A DNA stretch of 9,931 bases from Sphingobacteriales bacterium (GCA_947463665.1 CANHUD010000063.1:1-9931); one strand, 5' to 3'. Counted from the stretch's first letter, positions 1-6,516 are shown. Made by a program: numbers and translations. Notes: generated from the sequence alone by a model not told the origin.

Positions 1-995
1 AGCATAGTTTGTTCGCGTTGAGCAATGGCCGATAAAAACCATTCGGCAGCCTGGAGTTTGCTTTTCAGGTAATAACTGGCGGCTTTATCTTTTTCATGGC
101 ACTGACTGCGGATGTTTTCCATCCAGCCTTTGTTGATGCTGAGTGAATCGGATCGCTGACGGGCGAGGGATATGACCAGTTCATCTTCTTCGGCGTGAAT
201 GATAAAATCCGGAACGATGAAGTGCCTTGCCCCTGCATTTTCCCCTTCCATGTCCACCGGTTTGAGACTCAGGCTGGCGATATGTTCCAGACTTTCCCGA
301 AGCTGCTCCTCCCCTAATTTCATAGATGCCATTATCCGTTCCAGCTGCCGGTTGTTCAAATCTTCAAAATGATTTCGAATCAGTTGCTGGGCCACCGCAA
401 CCTTGGGATCTTTTTTATCCATCCGATCGAGCTGCAAAAGCAGACATTCCCGAATGTTTCGGGCTCCGATACCCGCAGGATCGGCTCGTTGTATCAGAAA
501 CAGGGCGGATTCCAGTTCTTCCGGTTCAATCCATCTTTTCAGAATGAATGACAAATCTTCCGAGAGCGTGGAAAGATTCTGATCCAACAGTCCCGCATCG
601 TTTAGTGAGTCAATTAAGAAACTGGCCAGCAGAAACTGATCTTCGGATTTGGCAAGCATCCGGACCTGCTCTTTTATAAGTTCTCTGAAATCTGTACCCT
701 GAGGCAAGGGTCGTTCAGGTAGTTGCTGGTCTGAAAAATAATTAGCGTATTCTGTTTTATAATCCGGAATGTCATCGTATCCATATTCTTCCCAATCCGC
801 AAAATCCTGTGTGGCTTCCCTCCCAGCTTCTGTCTCATCGTCCTGCTTTGTCTCTTCCAGTAATGGATTCTCTTCCAGTTCCTGCTGGATGCGCTGCTCC
901 AGCTCAATGTTTGTAAGATGAAATATGTTAAGCAATTGTATTTGCTGCGGCAGGATGCGTGTTTGCTGTTTTTGAGAAAGGTTTTGTTGGATCAT
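1..995 (-). CDS. rpoN: RNA polymerase sigma-54 factor (partial, C-terminus beyond window)
   Basis: Sigma-54 directs core RNA polymerase to -24/-12 promoters and needs an AAA+ activator to open DNA. The first 331 codons are present; the gene runs off the left edge. Residues 1-48 form the glutamine-rich activator-interacting region I, starting MIQQNLSQKQQ and closing with the typical QQELEENPLLEE. Residues 49-90 are an acidic linker (region II). From about residue 105 the core-binding domain follows, with the family signature ADPAGIGARNIRECLLLQL at 171-189. The visible end (AEWFLSAIAQREQTM) matches the segment leading into the DNA-binding part; the HTH and RpoN box lie outside the window. The start is the ATG at 995: an ATG 9 bp upstream in the same frame reaches a stop after two codons (ATG TGC ACA TGA). 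No Shine-Dalgarno is visible. I found no convincing TAnnTTTG element upstream. No frameshift was seen. Confidence 0.97.
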   Translation of the reverse strand, partial: MIQQNLSQKQQTRILPQQIQLLNIFHLTNIELEQRIQQELEENPLLEETKQDDETEAGREATQDFADWEEYGYDDIPDYKTEYANYFSDQQLPERPLPQGTDFRELIKEQVRMLAKSEDQFLLASFLIDSLNDAGLLDQNLSTLSEDLSFILKRWIEPEELESALFLIQRADPAGIGARNIRECLLLQLDRMDKKDPKVAVAQQLIRNHFEDLNNRQLERIMASMKLGEEQLRESLEHIASLSLKPVDMEGENAGARHFIVPDFIIHAEEDELVISLARQRSDSLSINKGWMENIRSQCHEKDKAASYYLKSKLQAAEWFLSAIAQREQTM

Positions 996-1171
996 GTGCA
1001 CATTTTCGGGATTGATGGTGGGGTTTGGATTAGATATACCAACTTCAGTTCCAATTTGTTAAAATCCGGGATAAAAACCGTAAAACATTGACTATGAGCC
1101 GCTTTTAAAACAATTCCTACACCTTTACCAGGTCATCTGTTTTATTATTTACAAAAAAATGTAGAAAATGC

Positions 1172-1186
1172 TCCACAAACTGTGGA
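1172..1186. repeat. Short perfect inverted repeat (6-bp arms, 3-bp spacer)
   Basis: TCCACA-AAC-TGTGGA is a perfect 6-bp inverted repeat around 3 bp. It lies about 180 bp upstream of rpoN and 290 bp upstream of the response regulator. No U-tract follows directly on either strand, so it is not a typical terminator. It could be an operator, a small RNA hairpin or chance. Confidence 0.35.
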
Positions 1187-1300
1187 ATTGGGGATTTCAA
1201 TGCCTTAGTATAGCCTTATTGGTCTACAGCTTCTGAAAGTTGTATTCCAACTGAAGGCCTGTTATTTTATTATCAGCGGTTTATACGCTTATATTCATAC

Positions 1301-1462
1301 ATGTTGGTTAAAGAAATCTACATGCATATCACTAACCATTTTGTTAGCAATAATATATGGACGCTGATGTATAAAAAAGAGCAGGAAAGCAGCCGTTCTA
1401 CTATAGCGTATGATTATATTTTTCCTGACACAGTAGTTCGTTTCAGTATCTTTAAAAATTAA
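1301..1462 (+). CDS. Doubtful small ORF (53 codons) upstream of response regulator
   Basis: An ATG at 1301 opens 53 codons (MLVKEIYMHITNHF... to ...VVRFSIFKN) ending in TAA at 1460-1462, 10 bp before the response-regulator ATG. The frame is open without an ATG back to about 1214. I do not recognise the product; it has no clear signal peptide or membrane segment. AT-rich codon use unlike its neighbours, and an overlapping antisense ORF of similar quality, argue for non-coding DNA. It also spans the likely promoter element at 1447-1454. It is listed only because its spacing to the next gene would suit a coupled leader ORF. Confidence 0.15.
   Translation: MLVKEIYMHITNHFVSNNIWTLMYKKEQESSRSTIAYDYIFPDTVVRFSIFKN
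1447..1454 (+). promoter_or_regulatory. Candidate -7 element for the response regulator
   Basis: TATCTTTA matches the Bacteroidota -7 consensus TAnnTTTG at all but the last base and lies 18 bp before the ATG at 1473. That spacing resembles the better promoter in front of prs. No TTG is seen at the expected -33 distance, so this is tentative. Confidence 0.3.
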
Positions 1463-1472
1463 GTTAATCAGG

Positions 1473-1943
1473 ATGATCGTGAAAAATGAACTAATTGCAA
1501 CTGACAAGCAGAATGGAAAGAGCCAGCCTTACATCCTGATTGCGGAGGATGATGCAGATGACCGGTTTCTGCTGGAAACGGCCTTTGAGGAAAGTGGTTT
1601 CACGGATAAAATAGTATTTGCAGAGAACGGTGTGGATCTACTTGATTACCTGAATAACCAGCTATCCGATAGTACACCCAGATTCCCGGCCTTTATTCTG
1701 CTTGACCTGAATATGCCTAAAAAAGACGGCCGTGAAGTATTGAAGGAAATCAAACAACATCCTGTTCTTCGTAAAATTCCGGTGGTTGTTTTTACCACTA
1801 CTAAACATGAGAAAGATATAAGCAAATGTTATGAGTTAGGCGCCAATTCCTATATTGTCAAACCGGCTAGTTTTGACGACCTGGTGCGGGTGGTGGCTAC
1901 TTTGCGGAATTACTGGTTTGTAACCTCAACCTATCCCATCTGA
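1473..1943 (+). CDS. Stand-alone CheY/Rcp1-like response regulator
   Basis: This is a single receiver (REC) domain of 156 aa with no output domain. Residues 19-145 carry all receiver landmarks: acidic pocket E25-D26-D27 in ILIAEDDADD, phospho-acceptor D78 in LLDLNMPKKDG, switch threonine T108 in VVVFTTT, and K130 in YIVKP. Spacings D78 to T108 (30) and to K130 (52) equal those of CheY. The longer loop between the acidic pocket and D78 and the NMPKKDGREVLKEIK motif resemble the Rcp1-type regulators that partner with phytochrome-like or hybrid histidine kinases. It would receive phosphate from a histidine kinase in the cytoplasm and act by protein contact. No kinase gene is adjacent, so partner and output are unknown. 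The first ATG is taken as start; the 18 residues before the domain form a polar extension. It converges on the YtxH-like gene. Confidence 0.95.
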   Translation: MIVKNELIATDKQNGKSQPYILIAEDDADDRFLLETAFEESGFTDKIVFAENGVDLLDYLNNQLSDSTPRFPAFILLDLNMPKKDGREVLKEIKQHPVLRKIPVVVFTTTKHEKDISKCYELGANSYIVKPASFDDLVRVVATLRNYWFVTSTYPI

Positions 1944-1948
1944 TTTAA

Positions 1949-2057
1949 ATCAGGCAATTTCTGCGTGTATACAAAAGTGGGATTCGCTAAGCTGATAGTA
2001 TTGGTGTGATAAAATAGCCGAACCACTTCTCATATACACACAGAAATGCTACTGATG
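1949..2057. repeat. Long imperfect palindrome filling a convergent intergenic gap
   Basis: The left arm from 1949 to about 1989 pairs with the reverse complement of about 2014-2057. Shared blocks in order are ATCAG, GC, ATTTCTG, GTGTATA, AAGTGG, TTCG and CTA, separated by single mismatches or 1-2 bp gaps. About 22 bp in the centre remains unpaired. The element begins just after the response-regulator stop (1943) and ends just before the YtxH-gene stop (2060). As RNA it would form one long bulged hairpin on either strand. It has no terminal U-tract and is only moderately GC-rich, so it is not a textbook terminator. It may still stop or stabilise the converging transcripts, or be a decayed palindromic or MITE-like repeat. 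Confidence 0.75.
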
Positions 2058-2059
2058 CA

Positions 2060-2293
2060 TTAGCGACTTTCCTTCATATCGGCCATTGTTTCGCTGACAC
2101 GGGTTTTGACCTCGTTTAATTTTCTTCTGGATGAACTCACCAGATCTCCCATCTGATCCGTAAGATCATCGGCCCCCGACTTCATTTTCTTCCTGAGATC
2201 TGCACCTCTCTGAGGAGCAACAAGAAGGGCAATGGCTGCACCTGCTGCGGCAGCGCCCAGCATGGACAATAAAAATTTTGATGTTGACGTCAT
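2060..2293 (-). CDS. YtxH-like small membrane-anchored protein
   Basis: This 77-aa protein has one hydrophobic, Gly/Ala-rich segment at residues 6-26 (KFLLSMLGAAAAGAAIALLVAP). It is followed by the typical YtxH motif APQRGADLRKKM and a charged, heptad-like helix (residues 30-77) rich in K, E, D and S. This is the usual architecture and length of YtxH-domain proteins, which are often stress-associated in Bacteroidota and Firmicutes; their molecular role is not well defined. The protein is probably inner-membrane anchored with a cytoplasmic coiled-coil tail. It lies 101 bp downstream of the FAH-family gene. A TATATTTT element at 2322-2315, one base off TAnnTTTG and 21 bp from the ATG, could give it its own promoter. 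The membrane topology is inferred. Confidence 0.85.
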   Translation of the reverse strand: MTSTSKFLLSMLGAAAAGAAIALLVAPQRGADLRKKMKSGADDLTDQMGDLVSSSRRKLNEVKTRVSETMADMKESR

Positions 2294-2314
2294 AAAACCA
2301 GATTTTATAAAGTG

Positions 2315-2322
2315 AAAATATA
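2315..2322 (-). promoter_or_regulatory. Candidate -7 element for the YtxH-like gene
   Basis: On the minus strand TATATTTT fits TAnnTTTG with one mismatch and lies 21 bp before the ATG at 2293. There is no TTG at the expected -33 position, so this is weak. Confidence 0.25.
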
Positions 2323-2394
2323 TCTGGCTGGTAAAATTCTTATGCCCGTTGCAAACTAGACCATCTGAACTGTCTAAAAAATTCCGCTGTAGCT

Positions 2395-3006
2395 TTATTT
2401 AACCGAAAGCTCAAAGAGTTTTTCACTCTCAAAAAAACCTTCCAGCTCATCACCTACCACACATTCTCCAACACCGGCAGGTGTGCCGGTAAAAATCAGG
2501 TCTCCGATATTCAGGGAAAAATAATTGGAGATATGTGCAACGATCTGATCGAACGTAAAAATCATATTAGCCGTATGGCCTTTCTGCACCAATTCCTTGT
2601 TTTTGTACATACTGAAATTGATGTCTTTTTTGTTCAGTTCAGGGGATATATCGATCCATTTACCGATTACTGCTGAATTATCCCATGATTTTGCCTTCTC
2701 CCAGGGAAGTCCTTTCTTTTTCAGTTCATTCTGGATATCCCGCGCTGTGAAATCAATACCTACGGTCAGCCCGTTGTAATATTTTGAAGCATGCCGCTCC
2801 TGAATATACTTACCATTCTTGGAAATGCGAAGTACCAGTTCACATTCGTAATGAAGCTCATTGGTAAATTCCGGATAATAAAAAGGAGTGTGCAACTGCA
2901 AAAGTGCACTCTTCGGCTTCATGAAGATTACCGGTTCCTCCGGAACATCATTTCCAAGTTCCTTCGCATGTGCTACATAATTTCGCCCAACGCAGAAGAT
3001 TTTCAT
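2395..3006 (-). CDS. Fumarylacetoacetate hydrolase family protein (FAHD1-like)
   Basis: This 203-aa enzyme has the FAH C-terminal fold, used by metal-dependent hydrolases, isomerases and decarboxylases acting on C-C bonds next to oxo-acids. It starts with the family motif GRNYVAHAKELGN and FMKPKSALL. Metal ligands are E54 and E56 (HYECELVL) and D85 (GIDFTARDIQ), with the same 31-residue spacing seen in FAHD1-type acylpyruvase/oxaloacetate decarboxylase. The downstream motifs KGLPWEKAKSWDNSA (98-112) and LIFTGTPAGVG near the C-terminus are also typical. The length fits the short single-domain FAHD1/YcgM group rather than full-length FAH. The substrate cannot be fixed from sequence: acylpyruvate hydrolysis, oxaloacetate decarboxylation or a catechol-pathway isomerase step are all possible. 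No catabolic genes are adjacent, which favours a general metabolic role. It lies 96 bp downstream of pth on the same strand. Confidence 0.93.
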   Translation of the reverse strand: MKIFCVGRNYVAHAKELGNDVPEEPVIFMKPKSALLQLHTPFYYPEFTNELHYECELVLRISKNGKYIQERHASKYYNGLTVGIDFTARDIQNELKKKGLPWEKAKSWDNSAVIGKWIDISPELNKKDINFSMYKNKELVQKGHTANMIFTFDQIVAHISNYFSLNIGDLIFTGTPAGVGECVVGDELEGFFESEKLFELSVK

Positions 3007-3088
3007 AGTTCGATGATTTATGAACGGTCTTTTATTAAAGCCATGAACCGAATCAAAACCGGCCCATCAGCTTCGCTAAAATAACCAA

Positions 3089-3096
3089 CAAACGTA
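3089..3096 (-). promoter_or_regulatory. Candidate -7 element for the FAH-family gene
   Basis: TACGTTTG on the minus strand matches TAnnTTTG fully and lies in the gap just after the pth stop, 82 bp before the ATG at 3006. No TTG occurs 19-20 bp upstream. If used, it would separate the FAH gene from the radC-pth transcript and leave a leader of roughly 75-80 nt. Confidence 0.3.
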
Positions 3097-3102
3097 ATAT
3101 AT

Positions 3103-3678
3103 CTAACAGAATTCTAAATTATTTACTTCATTCATCGAACTGGCCAGTCCCCGTAACACAAAACCCTCTATTCCATCCACAGATTTTTCCACTTTCCGGC
3201 CTATAATCACCAACTCTTCACGTGTCCATTTACCCAGCACAAAATCAACCTGCCCCCCCTTGGGATAGTCGGCTCCAATTCCGAAACGAAGCCTTGGATA
3301 TTGAATAGAACCGATCATTTCCTGTATGCTTTTCAGTCCGTTATGCCCTCCGTCGCTACCCGATCCCCGAATCCGCAGCCGGGAAAGCGGAATGGCCAGA
3401 TCATCCAGAATAACCATTATCCGCTCCACCGGAATATGCTCCTTATCCATCCAGTACTTTACCGCTTTCCCGCTGAGATTCATAAAGGTGGTGGGCTTGA
3501 TCACAACCAGCTTTTTTCCGCGGAAACGAATCTCCGCTATGTCTGCCAGGCGTCCCGACTGGAAACTCCCTCCGTGCCGCGCAACCAGCTTGTCGGCCAC
3601 ATCAAACCCGATATTATGCCGTGTTCCGGCATACTCGGTTCCAATATTTCCCAGACCAACAATCAGAAACTTCTCCAT
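3103..3678 (-). CDS. pth: Peptidyl-tRNA hydrolase
   Basis: Pth cleaves the ester bond of peptidyl-tRNAs released from stalled ribosomes, recycling tRNA in the cytoplasm. The 191-aa product has the whole catalytic set, with residues matching E. coli Pth in parentheses: N11 (N10) and H21 (H20) in GLGNIGTEYAGTRHNIGF, N67 (N68) in KPTTFMNLSG, D92 (D93) in VILDDL, and N113 (N114) in SDGGHNGLKS. Length is normal. The frame stays open upstream to an ATG at 3750, but that would add 24 residues unlike the family and overlap radC; the start at 3678 gives the canonical MEKFLIVGLGN. The gene begins 22 bp after the radC stop, so the two are probably one transcript. In many bacteria pth follows prs and rplY; here it is on the opposite strand from them. 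Confidence 0.98.
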   Translation of the reverse strand: MEKFLIVGLGNIGTEYAGTRHNIGFDVADKLVARHGGSFQSGRLADIAEIRFRGKKLVVIKPTTFMNLSGKAVKYWMDKEHIPVERIMVILDDLAIPLSRLRIRGSGSDGGHNGLKSIQEMIGSIQYPRLRFGIGADYPKGGQVDFVLGKWTREELVIIGRKVEKSVDGIEGFVLRGLASSMNEVNNLEFC

Positions 3679-3700
3679 AAAAGGACAAAAATAACCGAAA

Positions 3701-4429
3701 TCACAACAAACCTTCATCCGCAAAACTGAAATATCCTTCCTGGCTGACAATTATGTGATCCAGTAACAGTATGTCGAAAAAGCGCGATGCTTCCCGAATT
3801 TTTGCCGTAAGGTCCTTATCTGCCACACTCGGCCGAAGATTTCCCGATGGATGGTTGTGACAAAGGATCAGACTTACCGCCTTCTCTTCCAGCGCCTTAC
3901 GCAGAATCACCCGCGGATCGGCCACTGTACCGCTCATCCCGCCGGAACTGACCACTTCCCAGTGATTGATCCGGTTGGCCCGGTTCAGGAACAACACCGC
4001 AAAGATCTCATGCTCATAATCCGCAAAAAGCGTCTGCAAATACCTCGCTACCCCCTGAGAACTGGTCACTACCGGCTTCTCCAAGGATTTTGACGCATGT
4101 CGACGGCGCCCCAATTCCAACGCTGCTAAAAGAATCACTGCCTTTGCCTCCCCAATTCCTTTGATCCGCATCAGATCCCGAAAAGATAAGCGACCCAATT
4201 CCTGAAGATTCCCCTTGCATTTGGCCAGTACTTCCAATCCCAGATCCATGGCCGACTTTTCCCGGGTTCCGGTTTGCACAAGTATAGCCAGTAACTCGGC
4301 CTCACTTAAAGCAGATAAGCCATGCCGCCTTAATTTTTCTCTCGGTCGCTCATCCAACACCCAGTCCAACATCCTGACAGTTCCATTTTTTTCCTCCTCT
4401 TTTTTCATGTGCACTTTTTCCGCTTTCAT
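3701..4429 (-). CDS. radC: RadC/UPF0758 family JAB-domain protein
   Basis: The protein (242 aa from the first ATG) has an N-terminal helix-hairpin-helix region and a C-terminal JAB1/MPN (JAMM) metallo-domain. The N-terminal part contains DERPREKL (26-33), LSEAELLAILVQTGT and the HhH motif LMRIKGIGEAKAV (86-98). The JAMM motif is complete: E141, then H191 and H193 in CHNHPSGNLRPS, S201 and D204, which normally bind zinc. The family was named for a supposed role in DNA repair in E. coli, later disputed; its biochemical function is unsettled. Three ATGs are possible starts: 4429 (242 aa), 4408 (235 aa) and 4372 (223 aa, MLDWVLDERPREKL). The first 19 residues are lysine/glutamate-rich and unlike the family core, so one of the later starts may be used. 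It is the first gene of a minus-strand run with pth, divergent from prs. A TATATCTG element at 4471-4464 is a weak promoter candidate. Confidence 0.96.
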   Translation of the reverse strand: MKAEKVHMKKEEEKNGTVRMLDWVLDERPREKLRRHGLSALSEAELLAILVQTGTREKSAMDLGLEVLAKCKGNLQELGRLSFRDLMRIKGIGEAKAVILLAALELGRRRHASKSLEKPVVTSSQGVARYLQTLFADYEHEIFAVLFLNRANRINHWEVVSSGGMSGTVADPRVILRKALEEKAVSLILCHNHPSGNLRPSVADKDLTAKIREASRFFDILLLDHIIVSQEGYFSFADEGLL

Positions 4430-4490
4430 TTTTTTCTTTTTTTCTTATCTCACATTTACTAACCAGATATACACGTTCGCCATTTTCAAC

Positions 4491-4521
4491 TTGTTTCCGA
4501 GCTTCCTTATGTCTATTTTTG
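4491..4521 (+). promoter_or_regulatory. Bacteroidota-type promoter of prs
   Basis: TTG at 4491-4493 and TATTTTTG at 4514-4521 are separated by 20 bp. This matches the Bacteroidota primary-sigma promoter pattern TTG-N19/20-TAnnTTTG at every fixed position. The prs ATG follows 16 bp after the -7 element, implying a leader of only about 10 nt. It lies in the 108-bp gap between divergent radC and prs. Confidence 0.75.
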
Positions 4522-4537
4522 CTCCTTATTCAATCGT

Positions 4538-5497
4538 ATGCATAGAACCAGCCCGCGTGTCAAAATCTTTTCCGGCACCAATTCCCAATACCTTACAGAA
4601 AAAGTATCGCAGAATTTTGGCGTTCCAATTGGCAAAATCAGCATCCAGCGTTTCAGTGATGGAGAGATCCAGCCAGTTTTCCTCGAAAGTATACGAGGCG
4701 ATTATGTTTTCCTTGTGCAAAGCACGTGTTCTCCGGCGGATAATATCATGGAATTACTGTTGATGATAGACGCTGCCAGACGTGCTTCCGCCTATAAAAT
4801 CATCGCGGTTATACCATACTTCGGATATGCCCGGCAAGACAGGAAGGATAAACCCCGTGTAGCCATCGGTGCCAAACTGCTGGCGAATCTGCTCATGGCA
4901 GCCGGCGCAGATCGGATTGTGACCATGGACCTGCACGCACCTCAGATCCAGGGCTTTTTCGATATTCCGGTGGATCACCTGGACAGTTCCGCCGTATTTA
5001 TTCCTTTTATTGAGAAACTTAAACTGGAAAATCTTACCTTTGCCGCCCCTGACGTGGGAAGTGCAAACCGGATCCGTGAAATCGCCAGCTATTTCAACGC
5101 CGAAATGGTCATCTGCGATAAACACCGGAAACGGGCCAATGAAATTGCCAGTATGGTGGTTATTGGAGACGTGACAAACAGGGATGTGGTACTGATTGAT
5201 GATATCTGCGACACTGCAGGCACCCTTACAAAAGCAGCTAAGTTGCTGAAAGACAAAGGAGCAAGAAGTGTCAGAGCGTTCTGTACGCATCCTGTGCTGA
5301 GTGGAAATGCGTATGCTAATATCGAAAGCAGTGTGCTGGAAGAATTGATCGTTTGTGATACCATACCCCTGAAAGGACAGTCGTCAAAGATCAAAGTGGT
5401 ATCTGTGGCAGATCTGTTCGCAACGGCACTGAAACACGCCTATGAAAACCAGAGCATCACCAGCCTGTTCATTCACTCCCAGCGGAGAAATGCATAG
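4538..5497 (+). CDS. prs: Ribose-phosphate pyrophosphokinase (PRPP synthetase)
   Basis: The enzyme transfers pyrophosphate from ATP to ribose 5-phosphate to make PRPP, the precursor for purines, pyrimidines, histidine, tryptophan and NAD. The 319-aa length is typical of class I enzymes. Landmarks in order: FSGTNSQYL near the N-terminus, RFSDGEIQ (38-45), ATP-site R99-Q100-D101 in YFGYARQDRK, catalytic-region H133 in DLHAPQIQGFFDIPVDHL, K195 and R197 in the flexible loop (CDKHRKRANE), and the PRPP/ribose-phosphate loop VLIDDICDTAGTL (218-230). That loop reads DDICDTAGT, the normal Bacteroidota variant of VDDMIDTGGT. The start at 4538 fits both the family N-terminus (SPRVKIFSG) and the promoter just upstream. 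rplY follows after 32 bp, so the two are likely one operon. Confidence 0.99.
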   Translation: MHRTSPRVKIFSGTNSQYLTEKVSQNFGVPIGKISIQRFSDGEIQPVFLESIRGDYVFLVQSTCSPADNIMELLLMIDAARRASAYKIIAVIPYFGYARQDRKDKPRVAIGAKLLANLLMAAGADRIVTMDLHAPQIQGFFDIPVDHLDSSAVFIPFIEKLKLENLTFAAPDVGSANRIREIASYFNAEMVICDKHRKRANEIASMVVIGDVTNRDVVLIDDICDTAGTLTKAAKLLKDKGARSVRAFCTHPVLSGNAYANIESSVLEELIVCDTIPLKGQSSKIKVVSVADLFATALKHAYENQSITSLFIHSQRRNA

Positions 5498-5529
5498 GCC
5501 CGAAAACGTAATTTTTTAATAATTATACA

Positions 5530-6123
5530 ATGAACACGATTACAATCGAAGGACAACTGAGGACCGAAACGGGCAAGTCAGCCACCCGCACGTTGCGCTC
5601 TCAGGACCTGGTACCTGGTGTAATTTACGGGGGTGCTAAAGAAATCACATTCGCAGCTTCGGCTGTTGCATTCAAAACACTGGTGTACACATCCCAGTTC
5701 CAGTTTGCTGAAGTGGTGGTAGACGGACAGCGGTACAAGTGTATCCTGAAAGATCTGCAATTCGACAAAGTATCTGATCGTCTGATCCACGTTGATTTGC
5801 TGGAACTCGTAGAAGACAAACCCGTGTCTGCAACCATCCCGGTTAAATATGTAGGTACATCTGCAGGTGTTAAGGCTGGTGGTCGTCTTGAAATCAAGAT
5901 CAAAGCACTGAAAGTCAAGACACTCCCCAAATATCTCCGCGAAAACATCGAGGTAGATATCACCGATCTTCAACTGCTTGGCAATATCCGGGTACAGGAT
6001 GTTAAGATAGAGCACTACGAGATTCTGAACTCACCCAGAATCCCTATGGCATCTGTAACCATGACCCGTCAGCTGAAGCAGGAAGAAGCTGCAGCAGCTC
6101 CTGCAAAAGGAAAAAAGAAATAA
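5530..6123 (+). CDS. rplY: 50S ribosomal protein L25 / general stress protein Ctc
   Basis: This 197-aa protein is the long, two-domain CTC/TL5 form of L25, which binds 5S rRNA in the large subunit. Residues 1-90 are the L25 5S-binding domain, including the signature GKSATRTLRSQDLVPGVIYGG (15-35) and LKDLQFDKVSDRLIHVDLLEL. Residues about 95-180 are the C-terminal beta domain (VPVKYVGTSAGVKAGGRLEIKIKALKVKTLP-like), and the protein ends in an Ala/Lys-rich tail (EEAAAAPAKGKKK). The prs-rplY order is a common bacterial arrangement. A TAATTTTT element at 5509-5516, one base off TAnnTTTG and 13 bp before the ATG, might add a second promoter, but no -33 TTG is present. A strong terminator follows at 6146-6172. 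Confidence 0.98.
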   Translation: MNTITIEGQLRTETGKSATRTLRSQDLVPGVIYGGAKEITFAASAVAFKTLVYTSQFQFAEVVVDGQRYKCILKDLQFDKVSDRLIHVDLLELVEDKPVSATIPVKYVGTSAGVKAGGRLEIKIKALKVKTLPKYLRENIEVDITDLQLLGNIRVQDVKIEHYEILNSPRIPMASVTMTRQLKQEEAAAAPAKGKKK

Positions 6124-6145
6124 ATCTTTTCCAGTTTATACAACG

Positions 6146-6172
6146 AAAAAGCCCCTTTCCGGGGCTTTTTTT
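6146..6172. terminator. Intrinsic terminator, probably bidirectional
   Basis: A-tract, GCCCC stem, TTTCC loop, GGGGC stem and seven T's form a textbook Rho-independent terminator 22 bp after the rplY stop. With the A/T tracts the stem reaches 10 bp. The A-tract gives a U-run on the other strand, so it should also end the minus-strand transcript of the DUF3467 gene (stop at 6188). Confidence 0.92.
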
Positions 6173-6187
6173 ATTTCCACCTATTTT

Positions 6188-6499
6188 TTAGGCCTGGGCT
6201 GCAGGCCCGCCGAATTGCATAGGAATCTGGATCTCTTCCAGATCTTTTATCAATCCATTGGCCGCTTCGAATTTCTGGATATTGTCTGCCAATGCTTTCA
6301 TCAGGCGTTTGGCATGCTGAGGCGTAAGTATGATCCTTGATTTTACTTTGCTTTTAGGAGTACCCGGCATCACATTCACAAAATCCAGCACAAATTCTGC
6401 ATGGCTATGCGTAATGATTGCCAGATTGGCGTATTGCCCCTCGGCCATTTCCTCTGATATCTCAATATTTAACTGGTTGGGATCCTGTTGTTCTGTCAT
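6188..6499 (-). CDS. DUF3467 family protein
   Basis: This 103-aa cytoplasmic protein matches the widespread Bacteroidota DUF3467 family: QNQLNIEISEEMAEGQYANLAIITHSHAEFVLDFVNVMPGTPKSKVKSRIILTPQHAK is the conserved style, seen here at residues 7-64. The rest is a predicted helix (KRLMKALADNIQKFEAANG) and a short C-terminal tail (QIPMQFGG). The molecular function is unknown; no catalytic residues are evident. The frame is open upstream to 6628, but the added 43 residues overlap the neighbouring gene and are unlike the family. The start at 6499 gives the usual MTEQQDPNQLNIEIS N-terminus and sits 17 bp behind a perfect TACCTTTG element. It lies 41 bp after the stop of the HhH gene and may be transcribed both with it and alone. 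Confidence 0.92.
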   Translation of the reverse strand: MTEQQDPNQLNIEISEEMAEGQYANLAIITHSHAEFVLDFVNVMPGTPKSKVKSRIILTPQHAKRLMKALADNIQKFEAANGLIKDLEEIQIPMQFGGPAAQA

Positions 6500-6516
6500 G
6501 TTGTTGCTGATTTTTT

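Larger units (their letters stand above)
996..1472. other. AT-rich intergenic region between divergent rpoN and response regulator
   Basis: About 480 bp separates the divergent rpoN and response-regulator genes. It is visibly more AT-rich than the flanking genes. It holds a small perfect inverted repeat at 1172-1186, a doubtful ORF at 1301-1462, and a TAnnTTTG-like element at 1447-1454. I see no tRNA, riboswitch or long structured element. Part of it is presumably promoter and leader DNA for both genes. Confidence 0.6.

Noticed and set aside
1295..1507. 70-codon minus-strand ORF antisense to the start of the response regulator
   Set aside because: Low-complexity hydrophobic translation of AT-rich DNA, overlapping a certain gene start; no family resemblance.
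3679..3750. In-frame upstream extension of pth to an ATG at 3750
   Set aside because: The extra 24 residues are unlike Pth N-termini and would overlap radC; MEKFLIVGLGN at 3678 is the canonical start.
4389..4405. AGGAGG purine run resembling a strong Shine-Dalgarno before an ATG inside radC
   Set aside because: It encodes the KEEEK stretch of RadC, and the ATG that follows is out of frame; coincidental.
4215..4763. 182-codon plus-strand ORF crossing radC, the promoter gap and prs
   Set aside because: It is a shadow of radC and prs, both of which have complete catalytic motifs in their own frames.
5578..6015. 145-codon minus-strand ORF inside rplY
   Set aside because: Antisense shadow of a clear L25/Ctc gene; cysteine-rich, biased translation without family resemblance.
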